In this document: one piece after another, positions 45,197-53,202 of the stretch
Position numbering within the stretch: the first letter of the stretch is position 1
Layout: each line of letters starts with the position of its first letter
DNA from: Pseudoduganella sp.
GTDB taxonomy: Bacteria; Pseudomonadota; Gammaproteobacteria; Burkholderiales; Burkholderiaceae_D
Assembly: GCA_021323265.1 (NCBI GenBank)
Contig: JAJTCO010000001.1
Span: 145,836 to 209,835, forward strand
Reading direction: 5' to 3'
Length of the DNA: 64,000 bases
Notes under the pieces: generated by a model
Seen by the model: the letters and a program-made list of their open reading frames with translations, nothing else
What the model was told of the DNA's origin: nothing
The model's database searches: none
Translations under genes and position numbers: made by a program

Positions 45197-47301
45197 CCGC
45201 CGGCCGCTTCCTCCACGATTGCCACTTCCCATGGGCCAAGGTCCAGCATGTCGCCGCTCTTCACCTGGCGCGACGTCAGCAGGTCGGTGCCCGCCTTGTG
45301 CTGGTACGTGAAGCTGGCGGCGGTGCCGGAATAGTTGAAGAAGTAGCGCACGTTCCGGCCGAAATCGTTGACGCCCTTGCGGGTATGGATTTGGCGCGGC
45401 AATTGCTGGTCGGCGCCGGCCAGGCCGGCCTCCTGCACGGCCGTCCGCAGCACGGCCTTCTGCAGCTGGTCCGACAGGAAGGTGCCCTCGTAGGTGATCT
45501 TGCCGGCGCCATACTGGTTCTGCGTGATGGCCGGCCAACGGCCGAAGAAGTGGTGGTCGTAGTAGGCCAGCGCCTTGGCCGTATCCAGTTGCAGGAATTC
45601 GGCCCAGTACTGCACCCGGTTTTCGCCGCCCGCCTGGAACGGGTCGCCCTTCAGCGTCAGGGGCTGCGCCAGGTTGGAGAATTCCTGGTAATGAAAGCCC
45701 AGCGCCTCGCGCAGCGGTCCTGGCGCCATCGTCCAGCGCACCGCGGCATTCTCGTTGACGAAACCGCTCTTGAACGTCATGACAACGTGGCCGCCCTTGC
45801 GCACAAACTCCGAAATGCGCTTTAGCAGCGCGTCGTCGGCCACATACAGCGCCGGCACGATCAGCAGCTTGTACTTAGAGAAGTCCTGTACTTCCGGGAA
45901 GACGAAGTCGGTACCCACGTTCATGTCGTACAGCGCACGGTGCATCTGCCGCACCAGGGTACCGTAATCGGCCTTGGTGCCGCCGCCACCCCACTGGGAC
46001 TCCTTGGCGAACGGCATGTCGTTCAGGGCGTTCAGCGAGTCGCGGCTCCACAAGATGGCGACGTCGTTGTGCAGCTTCAGGTTCACCAGGCGCGGCCCGA
46101 TCTTCTGTAGCTCGCGGCCGGTGCGGCTCATTTCGGCGTAGGCGCGGTTCGGTTCCATGTCGTGCGACAGCACGCCTTTCCAGTACGTCTCCTGGTTGGC
46201 ATGGATGGACGACCAATGCCAGTACTCGACCATGTTCGAGCCGTTGGAAAGGTGGGTGTAGACGTCCTGGCGGAACTGTCCATCATACGGCGGATACTGG
46301 AACGAGGAGCTCCAGTCGGTCGACTGCGCATTGGTCTCCATGACGAGGAAGTTCTTGCGCTTGAGGGAGCGCGTAAAGTCGGCCTGCAGCGTCTGGTCCG
46401 CGCCGTTGTAGTGTTCACGCTGGCCCCAGTGGTAGATGTTCACCGCCGGCATGTCGAGGGCGGCCGACACGGCTTCCTCGTTGACGTCGGCGTGCATGGA
46501 ACCGGCAAAATCGTGCGTGACGAACTGGCGCGGCGAGGCATTCTCCCGCACCAGCTTTGCCTGCCAGTGCAGGAAATCGGTCACGCGCATCTGGCCCCAG
46601 CGCGACCATTCCAGCTTGTACCCGGTACTTTGCGCGCTGTCGGGACGCGGCAGGTCGATCCAGGAGTGCAGGTTCTGGCCCCAGTAGTTCAGGAACCACG
46701 CCTTGCTCAGGTTTTCCGGCGTGCCGAACTTCTTTTCCAGGTGATGCTGGAAGCGGACGAACACATCCTCGTTCGCCGCCCCGTAGGTGCTTGTTTCATT
46801 GTCGACCTGCCAGCCGATCACGTTCGGGTTGTCCTTGTAGCGGCTCACGATCTTGCGGATCAGGCGCTCGGCATAGAAGCGGTAGGCCGCCGAATCGGTG
46901 TTCATGTTCTGGCGCATGCCGTACATGTTCTGCGCACCGTGGAACTTGCGGGCCAGGATCTCCGGGTTCAGTTTGGCCATCCACGCGGGGATGGAATAGG
47001 TCGGGGTACCCATGACGACCTTGATGCCGGCCTTGCCCATGGCGTCGATCACGCGGTCCATCCACGCGTACTCGAAGCGGCCATCCTCCGGCTCCCACAG
47101 GCTCCAGGTCGACTCGCCCAGGCGAACCACGTTGAAACCGGCGGCCTTCATCATCTGCACGTCCTTTTCCAGACGCTCGTAAGGCATGTATTCATGGTAA
47201 TAGGCCGCGCCGTACAGGATGGTCGGTTGCGCCGGTACGTCGGCTGCCGCCGCGCCGAGCGCGCAGGACAGCGCGGCGGCCAGCAAGGTTCGTTTGATCA
47301 T
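45193..47301 (-). CDS. Exported GH42 beta-galactosidase
   Basis: A 702-residue secreted GH42 enzyme with a signal peptide (MIKRTLLAAALSCALGAAAA). The barrel carries the acid/base Glu169 (GWQVDNETS) and the nucleophile Glu322 (LVMETNAQS), followed by a trimerisation domain (KLLIVPALYVADDALLKR) and a small C-terminal beta-domain. It would release galactose from oligosaccharides. GAGGAATG precedes ATG 47301; the longer upstream frame covers the divergent promoter region and was rejected. It is divergent from site F. Confidence 0.92.
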   Translation of the reverse strand: MIKRTLLAAALSCALGAAAADVPAQPTILYGAAYYHEYMPYERLEKDVQMMKAAGFNVVRLGESTWSLWEPEDGRFEYAWMDRVIDAMGKAGIKVVMGTPTYSIPAWMAKLNPEILARKFHGAQNMYGMRQNMNTDSAAYRFYAERLIRKIVSRYKDNPNVIGWQVDNETSTYGAANEDVFVRFQHHLEKKFGTPENLSKAWFLNYWGQNLHSWIDLPRPDSAQSTGYKLEWSRWGQMRVTDFLHWQAKLVRENASPRQFVTHDFAGSMHADVNEEAVSAALDMPAVNIYHWGQREHYNGADQTLQADFTRSLKRKNFLVMETNAQSTDWSSSFQYPPYDGQFRQDVYTHLSNGSNMVEYWHWSSIHANQETYWKGVLSHDMEPNRAYAEMSRTGRELQKIGPRLVNLKLHNDVAILWSRDSLNALNDMPFAKESQWGGGGTKADYGTLVRQMHRALYDMNVGTDFVFPEVQDFSKYKLLIVPALYVADDALLKRISEFVRKGGHVVMTFKSGFVNENAAVRWTMAPGPLREALGFHYQEFSNLAQPLTLKGDPFQAGGENRVQYWAEFLQLDTAKALAYYDHHFFGRWPAITQNQYGAGKITYEGTFLSDQLQKAVLRTAVQEAGLAGADQQLPRQIHTRKGVNDFGRNVRYFFNYSGTAASFTYQHKAGTDLLTSRQVKSGDMLDLGPWEVAIVEEAAGG

Positions 47302-47337
47302 GCGCACATTCCTCGGTGTTGTTTTTGCAGTGGTTCC

Positions 47338-47367
47338 ATTGTGCCGATCAGCCGCCTGCGCCGGCAA
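47338..47367 (-). promoter_or_regulatory. Predicted GH42 promoter
   Basis: TTGCCG (47367-47362) and CACAAT (47343-47338) are 18 bp apart on the minus strand, upstream of ATG 47301. The -35 and -10 hexamers equal those of site G, but the upstream operator blocks are not recognisable here; site F lies 24 bp away in the opposite orientation. Confidence 0.45.
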
Positions 47368-47390
47368 CGGCCGATGCGCAATCTGCGCAA

Positions 47391-47449
47391 TTTCGTTTTC
47401 CGCGTTGGCGGTTTTTGCAATTGCGGCGCAAGGTTGCTGCTCCCACAAT
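47391..47449 (+). promoter_or_regulatory. Shared regulon operator and promoter, site F
   Basis: TTTCGTT starts at 47391 and TTGGCGGTTTTTGCAATTG is at 47405-47423. The -35 TTGCGG is at 47421-47426 and the -10 CACAAT at 47444-47449 (17-bp spacer). It faces the small ORF at 47487 and the GH3 gene. Confidence 0.75.
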
Positions 47450-47486
47450 GCAGCTGTAAGAGGGCCCTTTTATGGAAGGTGGAGCG

Positions 47487-47654
47487 ATGAGAGCTGTGTT
47501 GAGCACGACAATTCCGGCGCTGGCCGCTTGCGCCACCATCCTGCGCAGCGAATACGATCCTGCCGACAACCACCAGATGGGTCTTTTCAACCGCAGCGCC
47601 GGCGCGCAGGCCTTCCCTGGCGTGATCAGTGCCATCGCCGATGCTGCCAAATGA
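47487..47654 (+). CDS. Small ORF (55 residues), possible remnant of a deleted gene
   Basis: MRAVLSTTIPALAAC resembles a short lipoprotein-type signal (LAAC lipobox), followed by about 40 residues with no recognised family. GGTGGAG lies just before ATG 47487; an ATG at 47472 is an alternative. It has a full regulon promoter (site F) in front and an intrinsic terminator behind, which is far more control than a 55-residue peptide would seem to need. It may be the fused ends of a larger gene that lost its middle, like the GH74 relic. Unknown function. Confidence 0.35.
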   Translation: MRAVLSTTIPALAACATILRSEYDPADNHQMGLFNRSAGAQAFPGVISAIADAAK

Positions 47655-47702
47655 ATCCGTTGTAGCAAGCTGTAGTCTCCTCTACCTGTTCCGGTAGTGT
47701 TT

Positions 47703-47728
47703 GGGGCGGCCCGGCCGCCCCTTTTTTT
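47703..47728 (+). terminator. Intrinsic terminator directly in front of GH3
   Basis: A perfect 8-bp stem (GGGGCGGC / GCCGCCCC, loop CCG) is followed by seven T residues at 47722-47728. The GH3 ribosome binding site GAGGAAG begins at the next base and the ATG is only 9 nt after the T tract. Confidence 0.85.
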
Positions 47729-47737
47729 GAGGAAGCA

Positions 47738-49975
47738 ATGAAAGTGAAGAGAACGATCAGTCTCCTGTCCGCCGCCGTAGCGATGTGCTGCGGTACCGCA
47801 CTGGCCGCGCCAGGGCAGCCGTGGATGAACACCCAGCTGGGCGCGGCCGAGCGCGCCAGCCTGGCCGTCAAGGAAATGACCCTGGACGAAAAGCTGAAGC
47901 TGGTCTTCGGCTACTTTGGTTCCGATATGGAGGCCAAGAAGTACAAGCGCCCCGAGCACGCGCACAAGCAGTCGGCCGGCTTCGTGTACGGCGTGCCGCG
48001 CCTGGGCATTCCCAACCTGTGGGAGGCCGACGCCGGCATTGGCGTGGCCAGCCAGGCCGGCCCGGACGCCCGTCCCGCCACGGCGTTGCCGTCCGGCCTC
48101 AACACCACGGCAACCTGGGACCTGCAGACCGCCTACGCCGGCGGCGCCATGATCGGCGCCGAAGCGCGCGGCTATGGCTTTAACGTGATGCTGGCCGGTG
48201 GGGTCAACCTGATGCGCGAACCGCGCAACGGCCGCAACTTCGAATACGGCGGCGAGGACCCGCTGCTGGCAGGGAAGATGGTCGGCGCCCAGATCAAGGG
48301 CATCCAGTCGCAGCGCGTGGTATCCACGCTGAAGCACTTCGCCCTGAACGACCAGGAGACCGGGCGCACCACGCTGAACGTGAAGATCGACGACCAGGCG
48401 GCCCGCATGTCCGACCTGCTGGCCCTGCAGATCGCCAAGGAAGACGGCAATCCGGGCGCCGTCATGTGCTCCTACAACCGCGTCAACGGCGTATACGCCT
48501 GCGAAAGCAGCTACCTGCTGACCGAGGTGCTGAAGAAGGACTGGGGCTTCAAGGGCTGGGTGATGTCGGACTGGGGCGGCACGCACAGCACGATTCCCGC
48601 CGCAAATGCCGGCCTGGACCAGCAATCGGGCATGCCGTTCGACCTTTCCGACTACTTTGGCCCGCCGCTGAAGGAAGCCGTGCTCAATGGCTGGGTGCCG
48701 CAATCGCGCCTGGACGACATGGCGCGCCGCGTGCTGCATGCCATGTTCGAGCATGGCGTGGTGGACCACCCGGTCAAGTCCGAGCCGGACAAGATCGACT
48801 TTGCCGCGCATGCCGCCGTGTCGCTCAAGGATTCGCAGGAGGGCATGGTACTGCTGAAGAACAGTGGCGCCGTACTGCCGCTCGCGACCTCGGTCAAGCG
48901 CGTCGCCGTGATCGGCGGCTACGCCGACAAGGGCGTCCTGGCCGGCGGCGGCTCGTCGCTGGTGTATCCGGCCGGTGGCAATGCCGTGCCGGGCATGGAG
49001 CCGAAAATCTGGCCCGGACCGGTGATGGTCTACCCATCCTCGCCGCTGAAAGCGATCCAGAAGCGCCTGCCGTCGGCGCAGGTATCGTTCAGCGACGGCA
49101 CCGACAAGGCCGCCGCCGCCAAGCTGGCCAGCGAGAGCGACGTCGTGCTGGTCTTCGCGACCCAGTGGACCGGCGAAGCGTTTGACGTGCCCAACCTGTC
49201 CCTGCCCAACAAGCAGGACGAGCTGATCGCAGCGGTGGCCGCGGCCAATGCGAAAACCGTCGTGGTGCTCGAAACGGGCGGCCCGGTGACGATGCCTTGG
49301 CTGCCGCAGGTGCCGGCCGTCCTCGCGGCGTGGTACCCGGGCACCAGCGGCGGCGAGGCGATCGCCAGCGTGCTGTTCGGGGAAGTCAATCCATCCGGCC
49401 ACCTGCCTGCCACCTTCCCGCTGTCGGAGTCGCAGTTGCCGCGTCCGAAGCTGGACGGCTATCCGGAAGTGCTCGACAAGCGCTTCGAGGTCAATTACCA
49501 CGAAGGCGCGGCGGTGGGCTACAAATGGTTCGACCTGAAGGGCCTGAAGCCGCTGTTCCCCTTCGGCCACGGCCTGTCGTATACGGAATTCGGCTTCTCC
49601 GGCCTCTCGGCCAGCGTGAAGGACGGCGTGCTGCAGGCGTCGTTTACCGTGAAGAATGCGGGCAAGCGCGCCGGCAAGGAGGTGGCCCAGGTCTACGTGG
49701 CACCGTTGCAGGCCAAGTGGGAGGCGCCCAAGCGCCTGGCCGGCTTCCAGAAGGTGGACCTGCAGCCAGGCGCGCAAACCCGGGCCTCGGTCGCGGTCGA
49801 TCCGCGCCTGCTGGCCATGTACCATTCGGCCAGCAAGACCTGGCGCGTGGCCAAGGGCGACTATAAGCTGATCCTGGCCGCCGATGCCGCGGGCGAGAAG
49901 GCCCTCAGTACCGTGGTGCACCTGGAGGCGGCCACCTATGATGTGAACGGCAAACCGGTGCGCCAGCCGCGTTGA
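47738..49975 (+). CDS. Exported GH3 beta-glucosidase
   Basis: A 745-residue secreted GH3 enzyme with a signal peptide (1-24). The (beta/alpha)8 domain ends with the nucleophile Asp278 in VMSDWGGTHS; KHFALNDQE (Lys-His) and NRNFEYGGEDP-like residues bind the glucose in subsite -1. The second alpha/beta domain (QEGMVLLKN, WYPGTSGGEAIASVLFGEVNPSG) and the C-terminal fibronectin-type domain (PFGHGLSYTEF) are complete. It would turn cello- or xyloglucan oligosaccharides into glucose. GAGGAAG precedes ATG 47738. Expression must either come from site F by reading through the terminator, or from a promoter not recognised. Confidence 0.93.
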   Translation: MKVKRTISLLSAAVAMCCGTALAAPGQPWMNTQLGAAERASLAVKEMTLDEKLKLVFGYFGSDMEAKKYKRPEHAHKQSAGFVYGVPRLGIPNLWEADAGIGVASQAGPDARPATALPSGLNTTATWDLQTAYAGGAMIGAEARGYGFNVMLAGGVNLMREPRNGRNFEYGGEDPLLAGKMVGAQIKGIQSQRVVSTLKHFALNDQETGRTTLNVKIDDQAARMSDLLALQIAKEDGNPGAVMCSYNRVNGVYACESSYLLTEVLKKDWGFKGWVMSDWGGTHSTIPAANAGLDQQSGMPFDLSDYFGPPLKEAVLNGWVPQSRLDDMARRVLHAMFEHGVVDHPVKSEPDKIDFAAHAAVSLKDSQEGMVLLKNSGAVLPLATSVKRVAVIGGYADKGVLAGGGSSLVYPAGGNAVPGMEPKIWPGPVMVYPSSPLKAIQKRLPSAQVSFSDGTDKAAAAKLASESDVVLVFATQWTGEAFDVPNLSLPNKQDELIAAVAAANAKTVVVLETGGPVTMPWLPQVPAVLAAWYPGTSGGEAIASVLFGEVNPSGHLPATFPLSESQLPRPKLDGYPEVLDKRFEVNYHEGAAVGYKWFDLKGLKPLFPFGHGLSYTEFGFSGLSASVKDGVLQASFTVKNAGKRAGKEVAQVYVAPLQAKWEAPKRLAGFQKVDLQPGAQTRASVAVDPRLLAMYHSASKTWRVAKGDYKLILAADAAGEKALSTVVHLEAATYDVNGKPVRQPR

Positions 49976-49980
49976 CGCAA

Positions 49981-50003
49981 GGGGGCATGGCGTGCCCCCT
50001 TTT
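49981..50003 (+). terminator. Intrinsic terminator after GH3
   Basis: GGGGGCA and TGCCCCC form a 7-bp stem around TGGCG, followed by TTTT. It starts 5 bp after the GH3 stop codon. Confidence 0.75.
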
Positions 50004-50006
50004 CAC

Positions 50007-50072
50007 TGGTTGAACTGTTATGATGCAGCGAGCAACCCCGGCAACCGGCGTTGCATGGAGACAGTTCAACCA
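50007..50072. repeat. 12-bp inverted repeat in the AraC-type gene promoter region
   Basis: TGGTTGAACTGT at 50007-50018 and its exact complement ACAGTTCAACCA at 50061-50072 are separated by 42 bp and end 11 bp before the ATG at 50084. The repeat could be a pair of operators (autoregulation) or form a stem in the leader RNA. Confidence 0.6.
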
Positions 50073-50083
50073 CCATTCTAATA

Positions 50084-51268
50084 ATGCAAGAGTTTTTCCA
50101 GAAGGCGCTGCTGGCACTGATCGGCCTCGTGATCGTCGACGCATTGCTGGCATTTTTCCTGATCTACGAGAGCTATTTGTCCGTTCCGCTGCAAGCCAGG
50201 CCCGATGCCGGCGCGGGCTGGCACTACCTGACCAATTCGGACAAGGAATCGGACGGCGCCTCCGCCGTCCGCATCCCGGACCCGCAGCGCGAACAGTTGC
50301 GCTTCGAGTTCAAGCTGTCCGATGCCGGCAAATACCCATTCGCTTCCGCCAGCCTGGTGCTGCACGACTCCAAGGGCCGCTTTGCCCTGGCGGATTGGTC
50401 CAAGTTCAGCGACATCAGTTTCCTTGCCAAGTGCGCACCGTCGAACTCCATGGTGTTCGGCATTTCCACCTTCGATCCCAAGGTCTCCAAGGTGGGCGAG
50501 TTCCTGACCTACCGCACGCCCGGCACCTATTTTTCCTGTAACAAGGACGGCGTGCCGGTGGCGCTGGACCTGACGCGCCTGACCATTCCGGATTGGTGGT
50601 TCTACCGCGTGCAGCTGGACTTGTCGCACCAGGGATACGCCCTGGACAAAGTGGCCAAGATCGCGTTCGGCACCAGCAGCCAAAGCCCGCTGCATGTCGA
50701 CTCCTACCTGGAGATCAGCGAACTCACCCTGCATGGCCGCGATTACCGCTATATCGCGGCGCTGGTGCTGATCCTGCTCGCCAGCTGGGTGGGGTTTGCC
50801 GTCTGGTTCTTCCGCGCCCATGCGCGCGCCCTGACGGCCAGTCTTAATTCCCGGATGAAAAAAGACTTGCCGCTGGTCGCTTATCGCCAATTAACCTTGG
50901 AGCCATATAAGGACAAGGAAAAGGCGTCGGTGCTGAGATATATTGCGACCAATTACACCAATACCGAACTGGATCTGGAATCGGTCGTGTCGGCAACCGG
51001 AACCAACCGCAATAAAGTCAATGAACTATTAAAAACGGAACTCGGCATGACATTTACGAGTTACCTGAATAAATTGCGTTTGTCGGAAGCGGCACGCCTA
51101 TTGGCCGAAAATAGTGGTGCCACTGTTTCGGAAATTGCCTATTCGGTCGGTTACGCCAACGTTTCGTATTTCAACAAGCTGTTCAAGGAAGAATACGGCT
51201 GCACGCCGAAATCCTTCCGCACGATCGCCAGCCAGCGCGACCCGGCACCCGGCGTGGAATCCGGCTGA
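50084..51268 (+). CDS. Membrane-anchored AraC-family transcriptional regulator
   Basis: A 394-residue regulator with an unusual layout: membrane helix at about 7-28, a periplasmic domain of about 190 residues with a beta-sandwich, carbohydrate-binding-like look (FEFKLSDAGKYPFASASLVL), a second helix at 223-243, then a cytoplasmic AraC-type double helix-turn-helix (NRNKVNELLKTELGMTF, VSEIAYSVGYANVSYFNKLF). It could sense sugars in the periplasm directly and bind DNA from the membrane. The stretch 50865-51130, encoding the linker and first HTH, is clearly AT-richer than its surroundings. No clear Shine-Dalgarno sequence precedes ATG 50084. Its targets are unknown; it is the second candidate, after XylR, for the shared operator. 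Confidence 0.88.
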   Translation: MQEFFQKALLALIGLVIVDALLAFFLIYESYLSVPLQARPDAGAGWHYLTNSDKESDGASAVRIPDPQREQLRFEFKLSDAGKYPFASASLVLHDSKGRFALADWSKFSDISFLAKCAPSNSMVFGISTFDPKVSKVGEFLTYRTPGTYFSCNKDGVPVALDLTRLTIPDWWFYRVQLDLSHQGYALDKVAKIAFGTSSQSPLHVDSYLEISELTLHGRDYRYIAALVLILLASWVGFAVWFFRAHARALTASLNSRMKKDLPLVAYRQLTLEPYKDKEKASVLRYIATNYTNTELDLESVVSATGTNRNKVNELLKTELGMTFTSYLNKLRLSEAARLLAENSGATVSEIAYSVGYANVSYFNKLFKEEYGCTPKSFRTIASQRDPAPGVESG

Positions 51269-51422
51269 GCCGCTTGCACTTCCTGCAGGACTAATCGCAA
51301 AATTTGCATTGTGATAGAAATTCCCTTGCGCACGTTATCGTCCCAAGGGTGCTCCGCCCTATGCTTGGCTCCACGGTGGCTTAGTTTCCGCTACCAACTG
51401 GACCACCACGTGGGAGGAGAGA

Positions 51423-51811
51423 GTGCTGTTGAACCCGAGATTGGCATTGCCGTCGCCGGCGCTGGCCTGCGCGCCCGCGCTCCAGGCTAAAGCGCATAAA
51501 TGCAATACCGTCGCCGCTGGCGGCGGCGGTTTTGTCACCGGCGTCATTCCGGCCAATACCGGACGTGGATTATTTTATTCCCGCACCGACGTTCCACTGC
51601 CGGATTGGCAGCCCGCAACCGCCATGGGTTTTATGGGCGCCGAATTCCTGGCGGTCGATCCCAATAATGCCGGCCATATTTATCTGGCGGTCGGCACCAG
51701 TTATTTCAACGGCGGTAAAAGCGCCATATCAACCCGGGCAGCACCGTAAGTTTTGGCATGGTCGTCAGCGGTTCGACCGTGCCCGCCGTTAGCGGCGACG
51801 TTTGCAAGTGA
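51423..51811 (+). pseudogene. Relic of a GH74 xyloglucanase with C-terminal cellulose-binding module
   Basis: GTG 51423 with GGAGGAGAG upstream starts a signal-like segment, then GGGGFVTGVIPANTGRGLFY and SRTDV, the hallmark start of GH74 endo-xyloglucanases. The normal GGAYRW segment is missing, then FMGAEFLAVDPNNAGHIYLA and VGTSYFNGG continue the first propeller blade. Near 51720 the frame changes, and INPGSTVSFGMVVSGSTV with a final Cys, up to the TGA at 51809, reads like the end of a CBM2-type module. About 130 codons remain of a protein that is normally above 700 residues. The 154 bp before it hold no gene; a short GCAAAATTTGC palindrome occurs at about 51290. Confidence 0.65.
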
Positions 51812-51859
51812 ACCAAGACTGGGGGGCGTACTGCGCCACCCCGGCAATATGGAGACACG

Positions 51860-52024
51860 ATGAAACAAACCATGATCGGCATCCTGGCCGGTGCGGCGCA
51901 AGCCGTACCCGCCACCTATGCAACCCTGGACGCGGGCGGCAAGCTGTCCAGCTTCGACAAGCATCCCCCCGATGGCGCCGACTACCGGTTAGCCGCGAAC
52001 CTGGCTTGCGGAGGTGGCGCATGA
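51860..52024 (+). CDS. Small ORF (54 residues) overlapping xylR
   Basis: GGAGACACG precedes an ATG opening MKQTMIGILAGAAQA, a signal-peptide-like start, followed by about 40 residues of no known family (ATLDAGGKLSSFDKHPPDG). Its TGA overlaps the xylR ATG (ATGA), so it may couple xylR translation. As with the neighbouring GH74 relic, it may be a collapsed gene whose middle was lost. Unknown function. Confidence 0.35.
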   Translation: MKQTMIGILAGAAQAVPATYATLDAGGKLSSFDKHPPDGADYRLAANLACGGGA

Positions 52025-53202
52025 ACACGTCGAAAGCACACCGCATCGCGTTGCTGTTCAACGCAAACAAGAGTTTCGACCGCGAGGTCATCGCCGGCAT
52101 CGCGGCCTACCTTGGCAGCACGCGCACGGCGCGCGACCTGTTCCTGGAAGAGGACTTTCGCCTGCGCCTGGCCGGCATCGAGGACTGGCAGGGGCACGGC
52201 ATCATCGCCGACTTCGACGACCCGGCCGTGGCGGCGGCGCTGACGCGCTGCCGCGTGCCGGTGGTGGCGGTGGGCGGCTCCTACGCCGACGAGGCGGAGT
52301 ATCCGCAGGGCGTACCGTACGTGGCGACCGACAACTTCAAGCTGATCAAGCTGGCGCGCGACCACCTGATCGACGTCGGCCTGCACCGCTTCGCCATGTT
52401 CAGCCTGCCCAAGGCCAAGGAAAACCGCTGGGCCCAGGAGCGCGAGACCGCGTTTCGCAGCCTGATGGCGGCCGACCAGATGGAAGCGGAGATCTTCCGC
52501 GGCTGCGAAACCAGTGTCTCGGCCTGGGACGAGTCGGTGGAAGGGCAGATCGCCTGGCTGCGCAGCCTGCCCAAGCCGGTCGGCATCATCGCCGTGACCG
52601 ATGCGCGCGCGCGCCAGCTGCTGCAGGCCTGCATCATCGCCGGCATCGCGGTGCCGGAGCAGGTGGCGCTGATCGGCATCGACAACGACCCCCTGGTGCG
52701 CATGCTGACCCGCATTCCCCTCAGTTCGGTGATCCAGGGCGCGCAGGAGATGGGACGCACCGCTGCCCACTTGCTGGACCAGATGCTGCACGGCGTGCGC
52801 CTGCCGAACACGCGCATCCTGATGCCGCCGGCGGGCATCAACGTCTTCGCCTCCAGCCAGCACCAGCCGGTGCGCCATCCCCACGTGGCACGGGCGCGCC
52901 ATTTCATCCGCCAGTACGCCTGCCAGGGCATCAAGACGCACCAGGTGGCCGATTACGTCGGGGTGTCGCGTTCCTCGCTGGAAGCCTACTTCCGCCAGGA
53001 GCTGGGCTGTAGCGTGCATGACGTGATCCTGCAGTTCAAGCTCGATGCGGCCAAGGCCGGCCTGGAAAGCCGGGAGCGCAGCATTGCCGACGTGGCCCTG
53101 GCCTGCGGCTTCACTTCGACCCAGTACATGCACCTGGTCTTCAAGCGCGAGCTCGGATGCACGCCGCGCGCCTACCGTGACCGTGTGCTCGATGCCGGCT
53201 GA
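52021..53202 (+). CDS. xylR: Xylose-responsive regulator XylR (LacI-like sensor, AraC-type DNA-binding domain)
   Basis: A 393-residue protein, the same size and layout as E. coli XylR. Residues about 5-275 form a periplasmic-binding-protein-like sensor (RIALLFNANKSFDREVIAGI, AVTDARARQLLQACIIAGI, ALIGIDNDPLVRMLT). Residues about 285-390 carry two helix-turn-helix motifs (QVADYVGVSRSSLEAYFRQE and ADVALACGFTSTQYMHLVFK). XylR binds D-xylose and then activates promoters through direct repeats next to the -35 box. It is the best candidate for the seven shared operators. GGAGGT precedes the ATG. Its end overlaps galM by 11 bp. Confidence 0.9.
   Translation: MNTSKAHRIALLFNANKSFDREVIAGIAAYLGSTRTARDLFLEEDFRLRLAGIEDWQGHGIIADFDDPAVAAALTRCRVPVVAVGGSYADEAEYPQGVPYVATDNFKLIKLARDHLIDVGLHRFAMFSLPKAKENRWAQERETAFRSLMAADQMEAEIFRGCETSVSAWDESVEGQIAWLRSLPKPVGIIAVTDARARQLLQACIIAGIAVPEQVALIGIDNDPLVRMLTRIPLSSVIQGAQEMGRTAAHLLDQMLHGVRLPNTRILMPPAGINVFASSQHQPVRHPHVARARHFIRQYACQGIKTHQVADYVGVSRSSLEAYFRQELGCSVHDVILQFKLDAAKAGLESRERSIADVALACGFTSTQYMHLVFKRELGCTPRAYRDRVLDAG

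Noticed and set aside
51285..51320. ATCGCAAAATTTGCATTG before the GH74 relic as a shared operator
   Set aside because: It has a TTTGCATTG end and a possible TTGTGA -35, but the half-site spacing does not fit and no convincing -10 lies 17 bp downstream. It could be a degenerate relic site.
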